DNA from: SFLA01 sp964485815
GTDB taxonomy: Bacteria > Bacillota > Clostridia > Oscillospirales > CAG-382
Length of the DNA stretch: 27,745 bases
NCBI GenBank assembly: GCA_964485815.1
Contig: CAZAJX010000024.1
Coordinates: 1-27,745, forward strand
Direction of reading: 5' to 3'
The notes below the pieces were generated by a model. That model saw only the letters and a list, made by a program, of their open reading frames with translations. It ran no database searches and was not told the DNA's origin. The translations under genes and the position numbers were made by a program. Positions 1 through 6,977 of this stretch are shown here, piece by piece. Within the stretch, counting starts at the first letter, position 1; every line of letters begins with the position of its first letter.

Positions 1-70
1 ATGAGGAATGAGAAATTACGGAAGATTTTTGTTCTGCGAACAAAAATCAACCATCATTCATCATTTAACT
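1..70. repeat. Modular hairpin repeat, copy R1 (cut by window edge)
   Basis: Heptamers ATGAGGA and ATGAGAA lead into ATTACGGAAG. A hairpin follows with stem GATTTTTGTTC (24-34), loop TGC and stem GAACAAAAATC (38-48), then CATCATTCATCATTTAA on the opposite polarity. The same layout recurs at about 1.7, 6.2, 10.3, 11.3 and 15.8 kb. The element overlaps the 3' end of gpmI, whose TGA stop (61-63) lies inside the right arm. The element may extend left of the window. Confidence 0.8.
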
Positions 71-1677
71 TTTATCATAGATGCTTCCCACATATCTTTA
101 GGCTCAAAGCCCAGCAACGTAACAACCGTCGCGGCTACGTTTGCAAGACCGTATTCGCCTTCTGCGCATTCGTAATCGTTTCTGCCGGTGTTATCGTAGA
201 TAATGCAGGGAACGGGGTTTAAGGTATGGCTTGTCTTTGCCTTGGGAGTGCCGTCCTCGTTAAGAGAAACCGCGCCCTTTTTCTTGTTGTATTCGTACAT
301 TTCGTCGGCGTTGCCGTGGTCTGCGGTAATAACAGCCACTGCGCCTGCCTTATCAACTGCCTTAAGAATACGTGCAAGGCAAAGGTCAAGGGCTTCCATA
401 GAGATCTTGGTGGCGGCAAAGGAGCCGGTGTGTCCCACCATATCGCCGTTGGGGAAGTTTACACGGAGATAACCGTATTTTCCGCTTTCGATAGCTTCAA
501 TGAGCAGATCGGTGATCTCTGCGCACTTCATCCAGGGGCGCTGTTCAAAGGGAACCACGTCGGAGGGAACCTCAACGTAGGTTTCCAGTTCTTCGTTAAA
601 CTTGCCGCTTCTGTTTCCGTTCCAGAAATAGGTTACGTGGCCGTATTTCTGGGTTTCGCTGAGTGCGTACTGGTTAACGCCCAGAGAAGCGAGATATTCA
701 CCCATGGTGTTGGAAATCTCGGGAGGAGAAACAAGGTACATAGAGGGAACGTGAGCGTCGCCGTCATACTCCAGCATACCTGCGTAGACTACGTTGGGCA
801 CACGAACACGGTCGAATTTATCAAAATCCTTATCGTCAAAGGCTTTGGAAATTTCAATCGCTCTGTCGCCGCGGAAGTTAAAGAATACTACGCTGTCCCC
901 GTCCTCAACAGTGCCAACGGGCTTGCCGTCCTCGGCAATAACGAAGGGAGGCAGATCCTGGTCGATCTTGCCGGTTTCCTCGCGGTAGGTAACAACTGCT
1001 TCGTGAGCGGATGCAAAATATCTTCCCTCGCCCAGAACGTGGGTGTGCCAGCCTTTTTCAACCATAGACCAGTTAGCTTCGTATCTGTCCATGGTAATAA
1101 CCATTCTTCCGCCGCCGGATGCTATGCGTGCATCAAAGCCTTCGTCGCAAAGGTCCTTAAGCCAAGCTTCAAAGGGGTCAACGTATTCAAGTGCGGAAGT
1201 TTCGCCAACATCGCGGCCGTCAAGCAGAACGTGAATTCTTACCTTCTTAACGCCGTCCGCCTTGGCTCTTACTATCATAGCCTTAAGGTGGTCGATATGG
1301 GAGTGAACGTTACCGTCGGAAAACAAGCCGATAAAATGTACAGAACCGGTGTCACCAACGTTGGCAACAACCTTTTTCCAGCTTTCGCTGTTAAACAGCT
1401 TTTCGCTCTCTATAGCGGAGGAAACCAGCTTTGCGCCCTGAGCAAATACCTGACCTGCGCCGAGAGCGTTGTGGCCAACCTCGCTGTTGCCCATATCATC
1501 GTCGGAAGGAAGACCTACCGCCGTGCCGTGAGCCTTAAGAGAAAAAGTGGGGTAATTTGCCATAAGCATATCCAATGTGGGTGTGCTTGCGGCGGCAACA
1601 GCGTTGCCCTCCGTGCGGGGACAGAGGCCTACGCCGTCCATAACTATAGTAACTACGGGTGTTTTAACTTTAGACAT
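61..1677 (-). CDS. gpmI: 2,3-bisphosphoglycerate-independent phosphoglycerate mutase
   Basis: Interconverts 3- and 2-phosphoglycerate in glycolysis as a cytosolic, Mn-dependent enzyme. The protein is 538 aa from the chosen start, a little longer than the common form of about 510 aa. The N-terminus carries the alkaline-phosphatase-superfamily metal site (VMDGVG, Asp14). The nucleophile Ser65 lies in MGNSEVGHNALGAG, and the C-terminal metal motif ITADHGNADEM is present. The start at 1677 is chosen because AAGGAG lies at 1685-1690 and MSKVKTPVV begins the conserved fold. An in-frame ATG at 1776 exists, but its 33 extra codons only translate the hairpin repeat R2. The gene stands alone, not in a gap-pgk-tpi cluster. 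Its TGA stop is provided by repeat R1. Confidence 0.97.
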   Translation of the reverse strand: MSKVKTPVVTIVMDGVGLCPRTEGNAVAAASTPTLDMLMANYPTFSLKAHGTAVGLPSDDDMGNSEVGHNALGAGQVFAQGAKLVSSAIESEKLFNSESWKKVVANVGDTGSVHFIGLFSDGNVHSHIDHLKAMIVRAKADGVKKVRIHVLLDGRDVGETSALEYVDPFEAWLKDLCDEGFDARIASGGGRMVITMDRYEANWSMVEKGWHTHVLGEGRYFASAHEAVVTYREETGKIDQDLPPFVIAEDGKPVGTVEDGDSVVFFNFRGDRAIEISKAFDDKDFDKFDRVRVPNVVYAGMLEYDGDAHVPSMYLVSPPEISNTMGEYLASLGVNQYALSETQKYGHVTYFWNGNRSGKFNEELETYVEVPSDVVPFEQRPWMKCAEITDLLIEAIESGKYGYLRVNFPNGDMVGHTGSFAATKISMEALDLCLARILKAVDKAGAVAVITADHGNADEMYEYNKKKGAVSLNEDGTPKAKTSHTLNPVPCIIYDNTGRNDYECAEGEYGLANVAATVVTLLGFEPKDMWEASMIKVK

Positions 1678-1695
1678 AATAATTCTCCTTATCTG

Positions 1696-1820
1696 GAATG
1701 AGAAATGATGAATGATGAATGAGAAATGGTGGTGGCTTTTTGCACCGCCGTGCAAAAAGCTTCCGAAATTTCTCATTTAGCATCGCGTTCGCGATGCGTC
1801 GCATTCCTCGTTCCTCATTT
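1696..1820. repeat. Modular hairpin repeat, copy R2, in the gpmI leader
   Basis: Four heptamers (ATGAGAA, ATGATGA, ATGATGA, ATGAGAA; 1698-1725) are followed by a core hairpin GCTTTTTGCAC/GTGCAAAAAGC (1735-1760), then CTTCCGAAATTTCTCATT. A second hairpin GCATCGCG/CGCGATGC comes next, then inverted heptamers ending in CCTCATTTAA. It lies between the gpmI promoter and its ribosome site, so it should be transcribed as part of the gpmI 5' leader. Confidence 0.85.
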
Positions 1821-1838
1821 AACTTCATTATCTCTATG

Positions 1839-1867
1839 ATTATATACCAAATATTTGCATTTATCAA
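1839..1867 (-). promoter_or_regulatory. gpmI promoter
   Basis: On the minus strand TTGATA (1862-1867) and TATAAT (1839-1844) are separated by exactly 17 bases, pointing at gpmI. The predicted leader of about 155 nt contains repeat R2. Confidence 0.8.
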
Positions 1868-1932
1868 GATAAATTTAAAATTTGTTACAATATGTAATAT
1901 TATCAAATCCCGTCTTTGGGGCGAAAGTGGTT

Positions 1933-2030
1933 TTAGGGAATTTTTTGGGCGAAAAAATACGAAAAAGTTCCCTATAAAGTGTTGCAAAATAGGGAACAAT
2001 ATGTTAAAATACAGGTAGTAAAGTTCCCTA
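1933..2030. promoter_or_regulatory. Duplicated long-spaced inverted repeat (candidate operator)
   Basis: Four boxes alternate in orientation: TTAGGGAA (1933-1940), GTTCCCTA (1967-1974), TAGGGAAC (1990-1997) and GTTCCCTA (2023-2030). Within each pair the arms start 32 bp apart, about three helical turns, and the two pairs are offset by exactly 56 bp. Only the arms are conserved. The downstream pair encloses the -10 box of the promoter at 1982-2010 and reaches the ribosome site. Four boxes with identical spacing are unlikely by chance. Confidence 0.75.
1982..2010 (+). promoter_or_regulatory. Promoter of the Fic-like gene
   Basis: TTGCAA (1982-1987), a 17-base spacer and TAAAAT (2005-2010) lie upstream of the ATG at 2046. 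One TAGGGAAC operator box is inside the spacer and one GTTCCCTA box is just after the expected transcription start, a layout suited to repression. Confidence 0.75.
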
Positions 2031-2045
2031 AAAGGAGTTTCTGTT

Positions 2046-2984
2046 ATGAACGGCTATTCAGAAATACAAGAGCTTTTACAGCAAAAGGCGGACCTGTGCG
2101 CCCGTCTTAAGTTACTGCCCTATGACGGCACGCCGGAAATAAAGGAGCAAAGCGGAAATAAATACATCTACATCCGCAGGCGTATAGGCTCACGGCTTTC
2201 CTCCGAATACGTTGACGTTTATTCGGACACGCTGTATCAGCTTTTGCTTCGCAACGCCAAAGAAGCGAAGGAGATAAAAAAAGGTATACGCAAGCTGGAA
2301 AAGGAGCTTGCGCTTTTGGGCTTTTCGGAAAGCGAACTGCCTCCCGAGGTTATGCTTAATCTGGATTTTGCAAGAGCGAATTTGAAAATGAGCATATACG
2401 ATCAGGCGGTGCTGGAAGGCGTTGCCACCACCTTTCCTCAAACGGAGGAGATTATAGAAAACGGCGAGGTTAACGGTGTTAAAGCCTCGGACGTGCAAAA
2501 AATATTAAATCTTAAGCACGCATGGGAGTTTATACTGGATAAAAACGTGCTGTCGTTCCCCTGCGGATTTTCTGTGCTTTCCCACGTTGCGGGCTTGGTA
2601 AACGAGGGCTTCTATGCAAACGGTGGCAGAATAAGAGGTGTTCCCGTGTCTATCGGCGGTACGAGCTATGTTCCGCCCCTGCCCATAGAAACGGTGGTTA
2701 AGGAGAATATACAAAATATCCTGTCTACGGAAACCGATGTACGGGATACGGCAATAAATCTATGTCTGTACTGTATGAAAGCGCAAATATTCAACGATGG
2801 CAACAAGCGTGCGGCGGTAATATTTGCAAACCATTATCTTATATCCCGCGGCGGCGGATTGCTGGTGATCCCCGAAGCGGGGGTGCAGGAGTTTAAAAAG
2901 CTTTTGGTTTTGTACTACGAGGACAGGGATAACGGCGCGGCGGCGGAATTTTTAAAAAACAACTGCATAAAAACATTTCAGTAA
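2046..2984 (+). CDS. Fic-fold protein with Gln in place of the catalytic His
   Basis: The 312-aa protein has a charged helical N-terminus (1-95) and a C-terminal Fic-fold region (about 115-300). Fic enzymes transfer AMP or other groups to target hydroxyls using HPFx(D/E)GN(G/K)R. Here the loop reads QIFNDGNKR (247-255): Phe, Asp-Gly-Asn and Arg are kept, but the catalytic His is Gln247. The target-clamping flap looks intact (VPVSIGGTSYVPP, 199-211). The usual inhibitory Ser/Thr-x3-Glu-Gly is QAVLEG (120-125), so its Ser/Thr is also missing. The start is supported by AAAGGAG at 2030-2036. No partner gene is adjacent. AMP transfer would not be expected. A binding or regulatory role is possible but unproven. 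Confidence 0.8.
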   Translation: MNGYSEIQELLQQKADLCARLKLLPYDGTPEIKEQSGNKYIYIRRRIGSRLSSEYVDVYSDTLYQLLLRNAKEAKEIKKGIRKLEKELALLGFSESELPPEVMLNLDFARANLKMSIYDQAVLEGVATTFPQTEEIIENGEVNGVKASDVQKILNLKHAWEFILDKNVLSFPCGFSVLSHVAGLVNEGFYANGGRIRGVPVSIGGTSYVPPLPIETVVKENIQNILSTETDVRDTAINLCLYCMKAQIFNDGNKRAAVIFANHYLISRGGGLLVIPEAGVQEFKKLLVLYYEDRDNGAAAEFLKNNCIKTFQ

Positions 2985-3001
2985 CTTTTAAAAAACCTCC
3001 C

Positions 3002-3030
3002 TTGCGTTTTTGCTTCTTCGGTTGTATAAT
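3002..3030 (+). promoter_or_regulatory. Promoter of the riboswitch operon
   Basis: TTGCGT (3002-3007) and a perfect TATAAT (3025-3030) with a 17-base spacer lie just upstream of the riboswitch. Transcription should begin near 3037. Confidence 0.8.
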
Positions 3031-3049
3031 TACCCTATCCAAAGAAAAA

Positions 3050-3245
3050 AGCGGAAAACAAACGTAAGTTTGTGGCGCGGGCGGAGGTAGAAAACCCGTC
3101 CCTCGCCGTAAAGGAAAGCAGGGTGTAAGTCCCTCACAACAGCCATTACCGTGAAAGCCGGAATACTTTTCTTTCCGTAAAATGCGCGTTTCTCTTGGGC
3201 AACGTGTGCCCCGAACACACAGAAGAGAGTATGCGATTTTTCTCC
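3050..3245 (+). promoter_or_regulatory. Cobalamin riboswitch
   Basis: A structured leader between the promoter and the DUF4430 lipoprotein gene. The core has AAAGGAAAG (3110-3118), the hairpin GGGTGTAAGTCCC (3121-3133), then CACAACAGCC and a close match to the B12 box, AAGCCGGAATACT (3155-3167). GGAAAG (3113-3118) can pair with CTTTCC (3171-3176). The downstream genes, a transcobalamin-like-domain lipoprotein and an ECF S component, fit cobalamin control. The outer boundaries are approximate. Confidence 0.85.
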
Positions 3246-3273
3246 GGATAAAAAAATATTTTTAGGAGAAAAA
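3237..3273 (+). promoter_or_regulatory. Shine-Dalgarno-sequestering hairpin (expression platform)
   Basis: TTTTTCTCC (3237-3245) is a perfect 9-bp complement of GGAGAAAAA (3265-3273), which contains the ribosome site of the next gene. With no T-tract terminator visible, this suggests that the riboswitch acts by hiding the ribosome site. Confidence 0.65.
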
Positions 3274-3276
3274 ACA

Positions 3277-3690
3277 ATGAAAAAATCAGTTCTTTTAACG
3301 TTTTTGGCGCTCGTTGTCCTTCTTTCTTTTGCTTCCTGCAAGACCGTTCCCGAGGGGCTGTGGGATGACGCGACCTATACCGAGGATACCGCCTTGGGTG
3401 AGGGAGAGAAGACCTTTACTTTAAAGGTAACCGCGCAAGAATACACCGCAACCCTTACCATTTCTTCGGATATGGATACTCTGGGCAACGCCCTTGCAGA
3501 TCTTGATCTTATCGACGGAAGCATCGGCGATTACGGCTTGTATATTACCGAAGTAAACGGTATGACTCTTGTTTATGAAACTCACGGTATGTACTGGGCT
3601 CTTTACGAGAACGGCGAATACGCTATGAACGGCGTTGACGGTATAAACATAAAAGACGGCGGCGAATATGAATTCAAAGCCGAAAAGTAA
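3277..3690 (+). CDS. DUF4430 (transcobalamin-like) lipoprotein
   Basis: A small surface lipoprotein of 137 aa. It has a lipoprotein signal peptide (MKK, hydrophobic core, lipobox FASC with Cys21) followed by one domain of about 95 residues. The C-terminal half (MTLVYETHGMYWALYENG, then GVDGINIKDGGEYEFK) matches the DUF4430 / transcobalamin C-terminal-like family, small beta-rich modules that in transcobalamins contact cobalamin. Together with the cobalamin riboswitch upstream and the ECF S component overlapping downstream, the likely role is extracellular capture of cobalamin or a corrinoid for uptake. The ribosome site AGGAGA lies 7 nt before the ATG and is part of the sequestering hairpin. 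Direct ligand binding is inferred, not shown. Confidence 0.85.
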   Translation: MKKSVLLTFLALVVLLSFASCKTVPEGLWDDATYTEDTALGEGEKTFTLKVTAQEYTATLTISSDMDTLGNALADLDLIDGSIGDYGLYITEVNGMTLVYETHGMYWALYENGEYAMNGVDGINIKDGGEYEFKAEK

Positions 3691-4210
3691 AAGCAGGCTG
3701 TTTTTATTCCGCCTCATTTTATACGCAATGTTGGGGGCTTTGATGTTCGTCGCCAAGGAGGCGGTGGAATTTCTGCCCAACATTCACCCCGTGGGACTTT
3801 TTATACTTGCCTTTACCGCCGTATACAGATGGGGAGCATTGGTGCCCATATACATTTTTGTAATACTGTGCGGTATTTTCGACGGATTCGGGACGTGGTG
3901 GGTAATGTATCTTTACGTTTGGGCTGTCCTTTGGGGTGTGGGAATGTTAATTCCCAAAAAGATATACACATCTAAGTGGGGATATCCCGTTTTGGCAATA
4001 GTGAACGGCTTGTACGGGCTTTCCTTCGGCGTGCTTTGCGCCCCCTGGGAAGCGCTGGTACGGGGATTTGATCTTAAACAGACTCTTGTGTGGATAAGCG
4101 CAGGGCTCACTTTTGATATTTACCATCTTGCAGGTAATTTCGCCGCAGGACTTTTGGTAGTGCCCTTGGTGCTGCTGCTCACAAAGCTTGAGCGTATGTA
4201 CGCAAAATAA
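3668..4210 (+). CDS. ECF transporter S component, probably for cobalamin or a corrinoid
   Basis: A 180-aa, very hydrophobic protein with about five to six membrane segments (roughly 12-28, 35-52, 55-70, 74-95, 105-125 and 148-172), the size and pattern of energy-coupling-factor S components, which bind a vitamin in the membrane and dock with a shared EcfT/EcfA module. The N-terminal segment includes the small-residue stretch AMLGALMF, typical of the EcfT-docking helix. It overlaps the DUF4430 gene by 23 nt, pointing to translational coupling under the same cobalamin riboswitch. No EcfA or EcfT is in the window, so it is presumably a group II S component. An ATG at 3728 is a less likely start because it would cut into the first helix. 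Confidence 0.83.
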   Translation: MNSKPKSKSRLFLFRLILYAMLGALMFVAKEAVEFLPNIHPVGLFILAFTAVYRWGALVPIYIFVILCGIFDGFGTWWVMYLYVWAVLWGVGMLIPKKIYTSKWGYPVLAIVNGLYGLSFGVLCAPWEALVRGFDLKQTLVWISAGLTFDIYHLAGNFAAGLLVVPLVLLLTKLERMYAK

Positions 4211-4231
4211 AAAATTTTCAAGAGGTGCCTT

Positions 4232-6178
4232 ATGTCGGAATTACTTTCTCCCGCAGGGAATATGTCCTGTCTTGAAGCCGCTTTGTCGGCAGGGGCAGAT
4301 GCGGTATATCTGGCAGGCACCTCTTTCGGTGCCCGTGCTTTTGCGGGCAATTTTGATAACGATTCTCTTTTGCTTGCATCGGAAAAGGTGCATTTTCTCG
4401 GAAAAAAGCTGTACGTAACCGTAAACACACTCCTGACCGACCGTGAAATGAATTCCGCCCTTGAATTTGCCCGTTTTCTTTATGAAAACAAGGTGTGCGA
4501 CGGGATAATTATTCAGGACCTCGGTCTGGCAGGTGAGATAAAAAAACACTTTCCTGCCCTCACGCTCCACGGCTCAACCCAAATGTGCGTTCATTCCGCC
4601 AAAGGCGTTTTAAAGGCAAAGGAAACGGGAATGGAGCGGGTGGTCATCGCCCGTGAAGCAAGCAGAGATGAAATTAAGGAGTGCGTTTCCACGGGGGTGG
4701 AAACAGAAGCCTTTGTCCACGGCGCGTATTGCGTAAGCCAATCGGGAGGATGCCTGATGTCATCCTTCATCGGCAAGCGAAGCGGCAACCGCGGTGAATG
4801 TGCCCAGCCCTGCCGTCTGCCCTATGACGGGGGCTACCACCTTTCCTTAAAGGATATGTGCCTTGCACAGCATATACACGAGCTTTTGGATATGGGCGTC
4901 GCTTCCTTTAAAATAGAGGGCAGAATGAAATCTCCCGAATACGTGTATTCGGTCACCAAAGCCTACCGCACTCTTATGGACGAGCACCGTCCCGCCACGG
5001 AAAAAGAGTACGGGGATTTGCAAAAGATCTTTTCCCGCAGCGGATTTTCCGCAGGATATTATCTTTCCCAAAAGGGAAAAGAAATGTTCGGTGTCCGCAG
5101 GGAAGAGGATAAAGCGCTCACTCGGGGAACGGATATCAACATACCCCCCGTAAAGGATAAAAATATAGATATATTCGGATTTTTCGGTATTGATGAATCA
5201 TACGTTACCGCCCTTTGCGGGGAGGATTCCTTTACCGTCTACGGCACCTGCCTGCCCGCCACGGGCAAGGGTACGGAGGAAACGGAGCTTGCCCGCCGCC
5301 TTTCCAAAACGGGGGGAAGCGGCTTTAAGGCGGGGGCCGTGTCCGTTACCGCAGAGGAAGGTATATTTATGCCCGCCTCCGCCGTGAACGATATGCGCCG
5401 CAAAGCGCTGGAGGGACTCAAAAAAGAGATACTTTTAAAAAACTCTCCCGCTTCAAGCAACGCAAGACCGAATATTAAAAAGGAAGACCTTTTACATCTT
5501 CCCGTAAAAGGGGATATATACCGTATCTACAACCCCGAAAACGGCTTTGACCTGCCCGATGACGCTGTGCGTACAGATATACCCCTTTGGAAGTTTAACG
5601 AAAACACCGTAAAGCGGTACGGTGCGGAAAAAATATCCCTCCTGCTTCCCAGAGTCATAACCACTTCGGAAGAGAGGGATGTAAAGGAAGCCCTTGAAAA
5701 AGCGAAAAAGCTTGGTGTAAAGCGTGTTACCGTAACCAATATCGGGCACATTTCCCTTTGCGGCGGCTTTGCCGTGTACGGGGACGGAAACTTAAACGTC
5801 ACCAACACGTTTACCGCAAAAATCTTTGAGGAAATGGGCTTTTCCGGCGTGTGCGTATCTCCCGAGGTCACCCCGGGCGCGGTGAAAACGGATATCGGCG
5901 AATATCCCGTCTACGGCAGGCAGGTTTTAATGCATACGGAAAACTGTATTATCAAAAACATTTGCGGCTGTGTAAAGGGATGCAAAGCAGTCCTTACCGA
6001 CCGTATGGGCGCGCGTTTTCCCGTGGTGGGTGAATATAACCACCGCAACCTTATCTTTAATTCCGTGCCTACCTATCTGTTGGATAAAAACGTTCCCCAT
6101 AACCGTCTGTTTGTGATAACGGATGAGAAAGAAGTAAAAGTAAAGCCGAAAGAGTATACTAAAGGATACCATAAATGA
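4232..6178 (+). CDS. Peptidase U32 family protein, long form (RlhA/TrhP-like)
   Basis: U32 proteins, originally named collagenase-like peptidases, include the RNA hydroxylation factors TrhP (tRNA U34) and RlhA (23S rRNA C2501). The N-terminal TIM-barrel region starts with LLSPAG. The U32 signature EAFVHGAYCVSQSGGCLMSS is followed by GECAQPCR. These four cysteines are the ones thought to hold an iron-sulfur cluster in this family. At 648 aa it matches the long form with a C-terminal DUF3656-type extension, closest in size to E. coli RlhA. It starts 21 nt after the S-component gene with AGAGGTG before the ATG, so it is probably cotranscribed, although no cobalamin link is obvious. Its TGA stop (6176-6178) lies inside hairpin repeat R3. 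Confidence 0.88.
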   Translation: MSELLSPAGNMSCLEAALSAGADAVYLAGTSFGARAFAGNFDNDSLLLASEKVHFLGKKLYVTVNTLLTDREMNSALEFARFLYENKVCDGIIIQDLGLAGEIKKHFPALTLHGSTQMCVHSAKGVLKAKETGMERVVIAREASRDEIKECVSTGVETEAFVHGAYCVSQSGGCLMSSFIGKRSGNRGECAQPCRLPYDGGYHLSLKDMCLAQHIHELLDMGVASFKIEGRMKSPEYVYSVTKAYRTLMDEHRPATEKEYGDLQKIFSRSGFSAGYYLSQKGKEMFGVRREEDKALTRGTDINIPPVKDKNIDIFGFFGIDESYVTALCGEDSFTVYGTCLPATGKGTEETELARRLSKTGGSGFKAGAVSVTAEEGIFMPASAVNDMRRKALEGLKKEILLKNSPASSNARPNIKKEDLLHLPVKGDIYRIYNPENGFDLPDDAVRTDIPLWKFNENTVKRYGAEKISLLLPRVITTSEERDVKEALEKAKKLGVKRVTVTNIGHISLCGGFAVYGDGNLNVTNTFTAKIFEEMGFSGVCVSPEVTPGAVKTDIGEYPVYGRQVLMHTENCIIKNICGCVKGCKAVLTDRMGARFPVVGEYNHRNLIFNSVPTYLLDKNVPHNRLFVITDEKEVKVKPKEYTKGYHK

Positions 6179-6273
6179 GGAATGAGGAATGAGGAATGAG
6201 AAATTACGGAAGATTTTTGCCGAAAGGCAAAAATCAACCATCATTCATCATTTATCATTTATCATTTATCATT
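6175..6273. repeat. Modular hairpin repeat, copy R3
   Basis: Three ATGAGGA units and one ATGAGAA run into ATTACGGAAG. The core hairpin is ATTTTTGCC, GAAA loop, GGCAAAAAT. CATCATTCATCATT and several TTATCAT units follow. The first heptamer supplies the TGA stop of the U32 gene. A bidirectional terminator follows directly. Confidence 0.85.
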
Positions 6274-6306
6274 AAAAAAAGAGCAGATACCATCTGCTCT
6301 TTTTTC
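6274..6306. terminator. Bidirectional terminator between the U32 gene and radC
   Basis: Stem AAAAGAGCAGAT, loop ACC, stem ATCTGCTCTTTT, with an A-run before and a T-run after. It can act on both convergent genes. The same stem occurs after repeat R4. Confidence 0.9.
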
Positions 6307-6977
6307 TATCTAACTGTAATAATCTTATCTCCGCACACCACTATATGTTCTTCTAAACGACAAGCAACGCGGGATAGCAGGTCCGACACCACGCGGGTGG
6401 TTATAACGTCATCACCCGAAGGGCGGGTAGATCCGTCGGGATGGTTGTGCGCCAGAATTACCGCCGCCGCGCCGCAGGGAAGTACTGCGTTTAGCAGGGT
6501 GCGGTGGGAAAAGTTGGCTCCCGCCTTCGTCCCGCGGGAAAGACGGGTTATATCAAGCAGTTGTCCCTTTTCCGAAAGGGATGCCGCCCACACCTCCTCG
6601 TGGTCCAGGTGGGACAAAAGCTTGCAGAAAAACTCTCTTTTTTGCTCATTTGTGTTAAGATACACCGCTTCCTCGGGCACGGGAGTTTTTCTTGCCATTA
6701 AGCAGGCTGTCTGTATAAGTATCGCCGTTTTTTCGCCAATTCCTTTTACCGACATAAGCTGGGATTTGGTTGCGTTTGCCACACCCCGCAGAGAGCCGAA
6801 TCGGTTTATCAGCTCCTCCGCCATAGGGCGGGTGTCCCCTCGGGGAATAGCGTAAAACAGCAAAACCTCCAACAGCTCATCGTCCGTTCCGCAGGGAAGC
6901 TCGCCGCCGTAAACACGGGCGCGGATACGCTCTCTGTGCCCCGAATGGTCGGTTTTTTTATTATTTATTTCGTCCAT
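6306..6977 (-). CDS. radC: RadC-family JAMM/MPN domain protein
   Basis: The 223-aa protein has the full RadC layout: an N-terminal helix-hairpin-helix part (SVKGIGEKTA near residue 80) and a C-terminal JAMM domain with the metal motif AHNHPDGSTRPSGDD. The JAMM fold coordinates zinc. RadC was named for DNA repair, but its biochemical role is unsettled and the family is frequent near mobile DNA. The start codon lies inside the end of the upstream dockerin-hydrolase gene (13-nt overlap), so it is probably translated from that mRNA. Its stop touches the bidirectional terminator. Confidence 0.95.
   Translation of the reverse strand: MDEINNKKTDHSGHRERIRARVYGGELPCGTDDELLEVLLFYAIPRGDTRPMAEELINRFGSLRGVANATKSQLMSVKGIGEKTAILIQTACLMARKTPVPEEAVYLNTNEQKREFFCKLLSHLDHEEVWAASLSEKGQLLDITRLSRGTKAGANFSHRTLLNAVLPCGAAAVILAHNHPDGSTRPSGDDVITTRVVSDLLSRVACRLEEHIVVCGDKIITVR

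Noticed and set aside
1..222. 73-codon frame starting in repeat R1
   Set aside because: Its ATG is a repeat heptamer and the rest is antisense to gpmI.
226..1701. 491-codon open frame on the plus strand over gpmI
   Set aside because: Exact antisense shadow of a highly conserved enzyme gene, with no ribosome site and no recognisable product.
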